NCBI GenBank assembly: GCA_001771735.1
Contig: MEUM01000112.1
Span: forward strand, 3,025-10,506
Reading direction: 5' to 3'
Source: Caldifarciminota bacterium RBG_13_43_14
GTDB lineage: Bacteria > Hydrothermota > Tepidihabitantia > SM23-42
Length of the DNA stretch: 7,482 bases
A program made the position numbers and the translations under genes. The notes under the pieces were generated by a model, which worked only from the letters and a program-made list of their open reading frames with translations, was not told the origin of the DNA and searched no databases. Below, in pieces: positions 1 to 6,700 of the stretch (its first letter is position 1; every line of letters begins with the position of its first letter).

Positions 1-1066
1 ATCCAGCCGAGGGTGCAACTGTGAATCCGCTGATCGCCCCGACACATAAATTATTGGTCGAGTTAACCCAGGATGTCCCGCCGTTTGAGGTCTTATAGAA
101 ACCGCGATTATCCCCCAGATAAACATTATTGGCATTGGAAGCGCTCGCGGCCAGACCGTAAATATAATATCCGGCGATGCCAGTGCTGGCCGAAAACCAG
201 GTTGCGCCGGCGTCGGTGGTTTTATATATATCGCTATAACCGCCGGCATAGGCTACATTAGGCGAAGCAACACTTGTTGCCATCGAGTAGTTGTAATAAT
301 GGGTTGAAGCCTGCGTCCATGAAGCCCCGGCATCAGTCGAACGGTATATGCCGCCTAAATAGGTGCCAGCGTATACAATATTCGAATTAGTCGGATGTAC
401 TGCCAGCGAATAGACATAATAAGCCGTCGTGGGTATGGTGCCTGTGATCTGAGTGAAACTCGTGCCGCCGTTGGTGGATTTATATATGATCGGTTGGCTT
501 GTACTGGTATAGAAACCTCCAATATATATGTTATTTGGATTGACCCGATCGACCGCAAGACTGTAGCCGTAACTTCCCATAGTATCTGGCGTAACGGTTG
601 TCCAGTTTGTGCCTGAATTCGTGCTTTTGAAAAATGCAATTACCCACTGGCTGCCATTCCATGACATTCCGCTGCCATAGACATTAGTTGGGCTGCTTGG
701 ATGGACCGCCATCGCATAAATATATTTGTTGGTCATAGCAGTGCTGGTCCAGTTGGCTCCGCCATTAGTTGAGCGGTATATTGAATGACCACATCCGGTA
801 TAGAGATTATTATCATTGAGCGGATCGATTGCCATGCAATAAGCTTGCGTCGGTATCGCGCCGACCGTTGTCCAGGAACCACCGGCATTGATCGTTTTAG
901 CAATACTGGTCGGAGTAGAATAAGCAGCGACATAAATTAAATTCTCATTCGTTTGCGAAACGACTACTGATCGCAGGTATCCTCCATAGGGCCCGATCGA
1001 TTCCCATGCTCCAAAACCCAGGCATAGAAGCATGAGCATAGTTACTACTGCTTTTATGTTTTGCAT
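1..1066 (-). CDS. Secreted Asp-box (BNR/sortilin-like) beta-propeller protein, C-terminus cut off by window edge
   Basis: The minus-strand frame is open for 355 complete codons from ATG 1066-1064 to the window edge, with no stop, so the gene is partial at its 3' end. The start is supported by AAAGGAGAGGT directly upstream. Residues 1-20 form a signal peptide (short basic N-region, hydrophobic core, G-F-G-A cleavage site). The mature part is seven repeats of 40-50 residues with the pattern Y-x-x-(L/M)-A-V-x-P-x-N-x-N-x-(V/I)-Y-x-G, then (I/x)-Y-(K/R)-(S/T)-T-(N/D)-(G/A)-G-x-x-W. The Asp-box aromatic falls at W65, W106, W155, F204, W250, W290 and W333. This pattern is typical of BNR/sortilin/Ycf48-like propellers. 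Such proteins are usually extracellular or surface-bound, binding or degrading glycans or acting as adhesins. No catalytic residues are recognisable, so the substrate is unknown. No in-frame TGA occurs in the visible part, unlike the next two secreted-protein genes. It is transcribed divergently from the FG-GAP gene. Confidence 0.88.
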   Translation of the reverse strand, partial: MQNIKAVVTMLMLLCLGFGAWESIGPYGGYLRSVVVSQTNENLIYVAAYSTPTSIAKTINAGGSWTTVGAIPTQAYCMAIDPLNDNNLYTGCGHSIYRSTNGGANWTSTAMTNKYIYAMAVHPSSPTNVYGSGMSWNGSQWVIAFFKSTNSGTNWTTVTPDTMGSYGYSLAVDRVNPNNIYIGGFYTSTSQPIIYKSTNGGTSFTQITGTIPTTAYYVYSLAVHPTNSNIVYAGTYLGGIYRSTDAGASWTQASTHYYNYSMATSVASPNVAYAGGYSDIYKTTDAGATWFSASTGIAGYYIYGLAASASNANNVYLGDNRGFYKTSNGGTSWVNSTNNLCVGAISGFTVAPSAG

Positions 1067-1101
1067 ACCTCTCCTTTATTATTGTATACTATCATTTAGA
1101 T

Positions 1102-1115
1102 TATACTTAAGTATA
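1102..1115. promoter_or_regulatory. Perfect 14-bp palindrome over the -10 box, possible operator
   Basis: TATACTTAAGTATA is a perfect 14-bp palindrome covering the -10 box and the expected start region of the propeller promoter. A further TATACT half-site lies at 1085-1090. Such placement would suit a repressor site. AT-rich sequence makes short palindromes fairly common, so this is a candidate only. Confidence 0.35.
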
Positions 1116-1137
1116 GTAACGATCAGAAATTTGTCAA
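1110..1137 (-). promoter_or_regulatory. Sigma70-like promoter of the Asp-box propeller gene
   Basis: Read on the minus strand, a perfect TTGACA (1137-1132) is followed after 16 nt by TATACT (1115-1110). Transcription would begin near 1103 and give a leader of about 37 nt ending in the AAAGGAGAGG ribosome binding site. The -35 box is preceded by CCC, as in the promoter of the minus-strand gene at 2558-3559. Confidence 0.6.
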
Positions 1138-1170
1138 GGGGTATTATACAATAGCTTAATAGATCGGAAT

Positions 1171-1206
1171 TTGCAATATTGACATTAATTTATATATAAT
1201 TACAAT
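1171..1206 (+). promoter_or_regulatory. Promoter of the FG-GAP gene (two overlapping readings)
   Basis: Two overlapping promoters can be read. One is TTGACA (1179-1184), a 16-nt spacer and TACAAT (1201-1206). The other is TTGCAA (1171-1176), an 18-nt spacer and TATAAT (1195-1200). The second leaves more room before the ribosome binding site AAGGAGG (1212-1218). In either case the 5' leader would be only about 10-16 nt, which is unusually short. Confidence 0.5.
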
Positions 1207-1222
1207 TAAATAAGGAGGTTAA

Positions 1223-2458
1223 ATGATTAAAATCGTGTTCATATCATTATTTCTTGTCGTATTAAGCTTTGGTCAAACCCCCATTTTCGATGCTCCGGTT
1301 GCTATTCAAGCTAATGGCAGTCCGATCAATGTCGGCTATGGCGGCAATGCATCGCCATTTATGATCGACTGGAACGGGGATGGAAAACAGGATCTACTGC
1401 TCGGGCAATTTGATGGCGGCAGGGTGCGTTTTTACGCGAATACCGGCACTAATTATAACCCGACATTCGTCAATTTCTCCTATCTGCAGGCTGATGGCTC
1501 TGACATATCAGTAAGCTATGGTTGATGTCAGGGTGCTACCGTCGCAGTTTGCGACTGGAACCAGGACGGGTATCTCGATTTGATCACCGGTGAACGCACC
1601 GGGTATTTCACTTTTTTCAGAAGACTGTCTTCAGGCGCTTTGACCAATGCCGGACGCATAAAATCAGATGGTATTGATATACTTGCCAACGCTAATTCCT
1701 GGCCGTTCGTGTGTGATTATAATGAAGACGGCAAAAAAGATCTGGTTGTTGGCCAGGAGGGTCTCAGCTCACCATGTAATGTGTATGTCTATTTGAATGT
1801 GGGCACGAATTCGGCGCCGGTCTTTAGCGATTCAACACCGATCCTTTTCAATGGCAGTCCGCTTACCTATTGGCGCACTGTACCGGTGCTCAAGGATCTG
1901 GATAATGACAGCAAGAAAGATATGATCCTCGGTGGCTGGTATAGTGATATCCGGTTCTATAAAAACATGGGGACCAATGCTAATCCGGTTTTCACTACTT
2001 ATTTATATCTGGTAAATCCCGATTCATCAACTTATAGCAATGGCAATCCACCCAGGTTGAATTTCACGGACTGGGACGGTGATGGAGATCTGGACATGAT
2101 CACCTGTGATTATTATGGATCGGTTTTTTTGCGGCGAAATATTACCCCGACCCAGATAGATGAAAATAATGCCGAAGTTATTGCTCGGAAAGCATTGATC
2201 GTTCTTCCAAGCCCTGTAACCCAAAATGCGATATTTATGGTCAGGGCAGCGAATTCTGGTGTTGTTAAAATAAAGATCTATTCAGGCGACGGTTCATTGA
2301 TCGCAATCCCAGTTGATCAATATGTGCCGGCCGGCGATCATCGATTCACCTGGACGCTCGGTGATATGGATCAGAATCGATTACCCAATGGTATGTATTT
2401 TGCCGCGCTTGAAACCGGTACCGGATTGCTTACCCAAAAAATTATGATCGTACGATGA
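1223..2458 (+). CDS. Secreted FG-GAP/VCBS-repeat protein with C-terminal sorting domain; in-frame TGA at codon 101, candidate selenoprotein
   Basis: The frame runs from ATG 1223 (AAGGAGG five bases upstream) to TGA 2456-2458, 411 residues, with one internal TGA at 1523-1525 (codon 101). Residues 1-18 are a signal peptide. Five FG-GAP calcium-binding motifs of the D-x-(D/N)-x-D-(G/S)-x-x-D type start at D49, D111, D165, D225 and D283. Between them lie three copies of a N-x-G-T-N-x-x-P-x-F motif, so this is a beta-propeller. Residues about 318-411 form a FlgD-like/type A sorting domain ending in K-I-M-I-V-R, which suggests surface delivery. The interruption falls inside repeat 2: S-Y-G-[TGA]-C-Q-G aligns with G-Y-G-G-N in repeat 1. 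The repeat resumes in the same frame with D-W-N-Q-D-G. Downstream of TGA is a bacterial-SECIS-like hairpin. I read codon 101 as selenocysteine next to Cys102. Alternatives are a single GGA-to-TGA or TCA-to-TGA nonsense mutation, or a sequencing error. The gene converges on its neighbour at 2558-3559. Confidence 0.72.
1523..1525 (+). other. In-frame UGA, candidate selenocysteine codon (Sec101), next to Cys102
   Basis: TGA sits in phase between GGT (Gly100) and TGT (Cys102). The FG-GAP repeat pattern is continuous on both sides with no shift of frame and no loss of a motif. The same gene ends in TGA at 2456-2458, directly after a complete sorting domain, so UGA is also used as a normal stop. 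Confidence 0.55.
1541..1555 (+). promoter_or_regulatory. Candidate bacterial SECIS hairpin, FG-GAP gene
   Basis: GTCGCA-GTT-TGCGAC is a perfect 6-bp stem with a GUU triloop, starting 15 nt after the internal TGA, so the loop G comes after 21 intervening nt. Flanking CC (1539-1540) can pair with GG (1557-1558) if U1556 bulges, giving eight pairs. Known bacterial SECIS elements place a short stem with G in the first loop positions at about this distance from UGA and recruit SelB. In E. coli fdhF the loop begins about 18 nt after UGA. Confidence 0.55.
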
Positions 2459-2473
2459 AGAGTTGGTTATTGG

Positions 2474-2494
2474 GTAATTGCGTAATTAGTAATT
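2474..2494 (+). repeat. Three close copies of GTAATT
   Basis: GTAATT occurs at 2474-2479, 2482-2487 and 2489-2494 just after the FG-GAP gene. It is a short AT-rich direct repeat of unknown meaning and may be simple-sequence drift. Confidence 0.35.
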
Positions 2495-2515
2495 AAGAAA
2501 AATCACAAATAAAAA

Positions 2516-2543
2516 GAAAAACCCCCAAAAAGGGGGCTTTTCT
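2516..2543. terminator. Bidirectional rho-independent terminator between convergent genes
   Basis: CCCCC (2522-2526), AAAAA loop (2527-2531) and GGGGG (2532-2536) form a 5-bp GC stem. On the plus strand it is followed by CTTTTCT. On the minus strand it is followed by TTTTTCTTTTT (complement of 2511-2521). It can therefore end both the FG-GAP transcript and the convergent transcript of the gene at 2558-3559. Confidence 0.85.
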
Positions 2544-2557
2544 GCATAGATCTATAA

Positions 2558-3559
2558 TTAGTTTATTAACACGATGAGTTTGCCAATCTGATTCTCACCA
2601 TCTTCAATACGAAGTAAATAAGTACCGCTGCTCAGCGAATTTCCATCATCATCGAGACCATTGAACACGATGTTATGCGAGCCGGGCGCCATTTGATTGT
2701 CAATTAGATTGCGGACTTTCTGTCCGGCGACATTATATATATTGATCCGAGCATGTACCGGTTGTGATAATGAGAAACTGATATTTACTATCCGGCTAGG
2801 ATTTGGATAGACCGCGATATTTGTGAGAGCCTTATTTGTATTTTCTTCCGAACCAAGATAGCTGAGCAAATAAGTCATGTAGTTCTGCATCAACTCCTGT
2901 TTGGCATAGGTGCCATTACGCAATGCGCCAAAAACAAATGCCGAATGGATCGAACGATAATTACCAGCAGCACCATTATAGTTGACCGTACGACCGTTGT
3001 TGTCCTGGGATCTGAAAATTATCGTACCGCCGTTCGGGCCGATATAATCTACATAGTTGTCGGGTCCTTGTTGATACAGATGATCAAAACTCTTCCCCTG
3101 CGTGATCGTACCGGTTTGACCGGTTACGTTCATGACATTGCCGGTTGTTGAAGGATTGCCATCACCCAGATATGAGCAGCCAAACATAGGATAGATTGCA
3201 GTAGTGCTATTATTGTAACCAAAGTCACCACCTTCAAGATATACAGCTTTACCAGAGTTTAAATAGTTGATCAGGGTTGTTTGTTCCGTTGAACCAACGG
3301 TGCAGTTATCGCCTCAGCATCTAAACCAGCCAAGCAGTACAAAAACCGCATCATAAGGTGCGAGATTGCTCGGCAGAGTCGAGGTCGTTGTATGCGCATG
3401 ACCAAGCGCGGTCAGGGTTTGCTGTATCCAATATGGAGTGTCAATTGTCCCGCCAGCTTGAGAATCATAAAACGTATCAAGCGAATCATATTCCCAGACG
3501 AGAACATTTGCCGCCAAGGCAACTACGGGCAGGATTAGCAGTACGCAAAAATATTTCAT
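2558..3559 (-). CDS. Secreted alpha/beta-domain protein with type A sorting domain; in-frame TGA at codon 82, candidate selenoprotein
   Basis: The minus-strand frame runs from ATG 3559-3557 (ribosome binding site AAAGGAGGT just upstream) to TAA 2560-2558, 333 residues, with one internal TGA at 3316-3314 (codon 82). Residues 1-17 are a clear signal peptide ending A-L-A-A. Residues 18-240 look like a Rossmann/GATase-like alpha/beta fold: strand V-L-V-W-E-Y-D (19-25), strand Y-D-A-V-F-V-L-L-G (69-77), a helix E-Q-T-T-L-I-N-Y-L (92-100), then V-Y-L-E-G-G-D (106-112). I do not recognise the family, and its reaction, if any, is unknown. Residues about 245-333 are a typical type A sorting domain (Y-P-N-P at 251-254, S-G-T-Y-L-L-R near the end). 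The TGA follows the second strand, giving R-C-[TGA]-G-D-N-C, with the helix intact after it. A SECIS-like hairpin lies downstream, so I read codon 82 as selenocysteine next to Cys81. Otherwise it is a nonsense-mutated gene. Confidence 0.72.
3286..3300 (-). promoter_or_regulatory. Candidate bacterial SECIS hairpin, sorting-domain gene
   Basis: Read on the minus strand, CCGTTG-GTT-CAACGG is a perfect 6-bp stem with a GUU triloop. It starts 13 nt after the internal TGA, so the loop G comes after 19 intervening nt. Stem length and loop sequence are the same as in the hairpin at 1541-1555, although the two proteins are unrelated in this region. Both share an ACCGU(C/U)G 5' arm. Confidence 0.55.
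3314..3316 (-). other. In-frame UGA, candidate selenocysteine codon (Sec82), next to Cys81
   Basis: TGC-TGA-GGC encodes Cys81-UGA-Gly83, with a further Cys at 86. Frame is kept on both sides of the codon: the upstream part supplies signal peptide and first strands, the downstream part the rest of the fold and the sorting domain. The gene's own stop is TAA. Confidence 0.55.
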
Positions 3560-3605
3560 AATACCTCCTTTAGGTTATCCTGTATCAAAGTAACCCTACT
3601 GATAA

Positions 3606-3633
3606 ATTGTAATAATTGAGCGTAAGATGTCAA
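3606..3633 (-). promoter_or_regulatory. Sigma70-like promoter of the sorting-domain gene
   Basis: On the minus strand, TTGACA (3633-3628), preceded by CCC, is followed after 16 nt by TACAAT (3611-3606). The predicted start near 3599 gives a leader of about 40 nt that ends in AAAGGAGGT before ATG 3559. Confidence 0.6.
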
Positions 3634-3656
3634 GGGCGAGAAGATGTAAACCGTAT

Positions 3657-3670
3657 CGAGTAGCGAGTAG
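3657..3670 (+). repeat. Tandem CGAGTAG (two copies)
   Basis: Two exact head-to-tail copies of the heptamer CGAGTAG (3657-3663 and 3664-3670) lie in the spacer between the cyclase stop and the next promoter. The role is unknown. It may be part of a dispersed intergenic repeat together with the small inverted repeat at 3701-3711. Confidence 0.45.
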
Positions 3671-3700
3671 CGCGAAAGGAAAGAACCGTAATCGCTTGTC

Positions 3701-3711
3701 CGCCTCAGGCG
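3701..3711. repeat. Small GC-rich inverted repeat downstream of the cyclase gene
   Basis: CGCCT-C-AGGCG is a 5-bp inverted repeat 18 nt past the cyclase stop codon. It has no following T-tract on the minus strand, so it is a weak candidate for a terminator. It looks more like a dispersed intergenic repeat. No better terminator for the cyclase gene is visible in 3562-3729. Confidence 0.4.
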
Positions 3712-3729
3712 TGGGTAATCCGCAAAATA

Positions 3730-6700
3730 TCACTGATCGCCATTCTCGGGCAAGTTCTTGATCATTTCTTCGATTTCTTCAACATATAACAGTATATTCA
3801 TTTCTTTGTACAGATTCTTTGACTGATTCAAATATTTTGTAGCCGTTTTGTACTCTTGCTGGGCCACAAGGATATCGCCCAGGGCATAAATGCTGTGCGC
3901 GAGCTGTTCACGGGCGCCGAATTCCTCGGCGATGGCGATCGAGCGTTTAATATTGGTCATGCCTTCACTGAAATCACTCTCGAGCAATGCTTGAACACGA
4001 CCCAATTGACGGTAAGCACGAATCTCCGAATTCTTTATGTTTGAATCGATCAGCATTTTGAATCCTCGATTTACGTAATCAAGAGCCTTTCTATTTTTCT
4101 TCAGCAGATATATTTCCGCCATGCTCAGGAGAATTTCACCGTGAATTTGTGTTTCGCTGGTTTCAATGCACAGGCGTTCAGCTTCATGGAACAGTTCGAG
4201 CGCCCTATCCAGATCCTTGATGTCAAAATAATAGTCCCCGTAGCGGTTCAGAGTTTCGGCGAGCAGGGTCTTATCCTCAACGTTCTTCGCCAGGTTCAAC
4301 GCTTGTTCTAATTTCTCCCGGGCAGCAGCCCGTTCATTTACATTCGAGTGAATCGATGACTGCAGAATATACAGTCTTACAAGACCGCGAATATCATTGA
4401 TCTCGGCAAAAATACTTTCCGCCTTTGCGTAATTCTCCTGGATTTTGTCAAATACCCCCTGATATCGATAGGTCAAGCCAATATTCATCAGTCCAATGGC
4501 TTCGCCTTTTTTGTCACCGATGCGCCTGCGGATTACCACATTCTTTTCGGTGTATTCAATCGAGGCGCGATAATCTCCGAGAAAGGCATAATAGGCGCCG
4601 ATATTATTGTAACACATTGCCAGCACCCTTTGATTCCCGATCTTTGATGAACTGGCAATACCTTTCTTGACATATTCGATTGCCTCCTTGACCCTGCCTA
4701 ATGAACGACAAATCGCGGCAAAAAGGAGATACACGAACGGCAAAACTCTCTTATTATCAAGGAGATGATAGATTTTTTCCGCCTGAACAAGCAATTGAAA
4801 GGCTTCTTCGAATTTGCCGATGCGCCAGCATATGTGTGCCTTGGCGCGATACCCCTCGGCTTCCAGTTCTTTTTCATCCAATTCCCGACTCAATCGGAGA
4901 CCTTGATCAACCAATTCGTTCGCGCGTACGGTTTCTGCTTTGGACTCGACGAGAATATTTGAGAGATTGTATAGGATTCTTATTATGCCCGTGTTCGCTT
5001 CATCGCCGGCGTCATGGATCAATCGACCCATGATAGAAATGCTTTCATCAATCTTGCCGAGTTGCTCGAGCACGCGCGCATATCTTTCATAAAGCTGATA
5101 GTAGTCGGTTTTATTCGGGTTTGATCCGATCGCTTGTTCAAGATGTGCCAGGGCATCGTTCAAACGACCGATGGTAATTTCGATATCGGCGATCTTCTCC
5201 AAGATCATTATCTGGGACGCATTGTCCGGCGCGATGTTAAGCGCTTGATCGTAGAATTTGAGCGCTTCTTCATTGGCGAATATCCCGGCTGCTTCGTCGG
5301 CCGCTTTCAAGGAGTATTCAAAAGCTTTTTCATTGTTTTTGCACTGGGAATAATGATTGGCCAGGGTTTCGTTGTATCCTTCGATCTTGTCTTGAAAATG
5401 CTCCTCGATGATCTCGGCGATCACTTTGTGATAGATCACCCGTTCGCTTTTCAAGAGGCTGTTATAGGCAACCTCCTGGAACAGTGCATGACGAAAAGCG
5501 TAGTAAGGTTCGTTTTTATTATTTATACAGATCAAGAACTCGCTGCGTTCAAGATCATCAATATGATCGTATATTTCCTTGTCCTTGACTACAAGTTCAA
5601 GGAGTTTCTGGGGGAAAAAACGGCCAATTATTGAAGAGATCTTCACTAAGTATTTTGCTTCTTTCCCAAGGTTGTCGATCCGGGAAGTTACCGCCGCATC
5701 GATCGAGCCCGGGATCTGGATGTTAGCCTTACCGATATCCTCGGATTCATCCAGAACGCCGCTTTCCATGATCCGGCGCACGATTTCTTCGATAAAGAAG
5801 GGGTTGCCGCCACTTTTTTCGAATATGTACTTCTGAACATGGCCGGGAATTTCTCCAGTAAGATTGGTGATCAGTTTTGCGCTTGATTCGGCGTTGAGAT
5901 TTTCCAATTCGATATCGGTCACGTAGTCATTATATTCATCGCGAATAATCCTCAGTAATTTCTCCACTGGGGTGAGATAACCGGCACGATAGCTCAGGTA
6001 AAAGGCGATGCGGTTGGTCTTGACCAGCGGTATCAAAAAATTCAATAGTTCGATCGTGACCGAATCGAGCCATTGTATGTCGTCAACAATGTACACCAAT
6101 GGTTGACCGAGCGATAATTTTTCGAAGAGGGTTGCGATCGCTAAAAATATTTGTAGCTGTAATGAATGGCTATCGAGATATTTGGTCATTTCCTGCTGGT
6201 TTTCGGTCAGTGGGATCTGCAATACTTTTAGTAAGTACGGTATTATCTCCTTGTCGTCGGCTATTAATTGCTGAAGTCGGTGTTTGATTACCGAATCGTT
6301 CATATCGGCCGGTCTATTGTCACCGGATAAAAGAAAACTGCGAATAGTGTCAGAAAAGGATTTTAACGGTATCGAGCTTTCATAAGATATGCCTCGACTG
6401 TCAAGCAGAGTGACATTTCTCGCGGTAATGGTCAAATATTTCTTAAATTCATAAAGCAGGCGTGATTTACCGACCCCGATCTCACCTTTGATTATATGTA
6501 TTGCAGATTTCTTTTCGGTCAGGGCATCCACGCCTTTTTTAAGCTGTTCCATTTCCTGATCACGGCCAATAAGATCAGAATGGATAGCACCTGACCCGTA
6601 TTCTGATCCCAGTTTGCGACCGAGGGTCTCATAAGGCCTTATCGTTTCGATCTTGCCTTTGAGCCGGGTCGGTTCCAGGGGCATAAAGTCAAAAGCATGC

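Noticed and set aside
73..933. Several short frames on both strands in the left 1 kb
   Set aside because: They overlap the continuous 355-codon propeller frame, whose repeated Asp-box motifs identify it as the real gene. The short frames have no motifs or start signals.
1580..2458. A separate gene starting at TTG 1580
   Set aside because: It is in the same frame as 1223-1525, begins inside an FG-GAP motif and lacks a ribosome binding site. It is the continuation of the upstream frame past TGA.
2461..2515. Small gene or RNA in the spacer between the convergent genes
   Set aside because: It is too short and AT-rich, with stops in all frames. Only the GTAATT repeats and the terminator are visible.
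2558..3187. A separate gene starting at ATG 3187
   Set aside because: It is in frame with 3314-3559, lacks a ribosome binding site and starts mid-fold. The stretch between TGA 3314 and 3187 is open and in phase.
1223..3559. UGA reassigned genome-wide to Gly or Trp
   Set aside because: The FG-GAP gene ends in TGA right after its sorting domain. The cyclase ends in TGA, after which read-through would run on through the intergenic repeats and the next promoter. UGG is used normally for Trp.
3701..3732. The cyclase stop TGA followed by a small hairpin as a third selenocysteine site
   Set aside because: The stem is only 4-5 bp and looks like an intergenic repeat. There is no protein domain after the TGA, and the gene is complete in length. 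It does show that loose SECIS criteria alone can give false positives.
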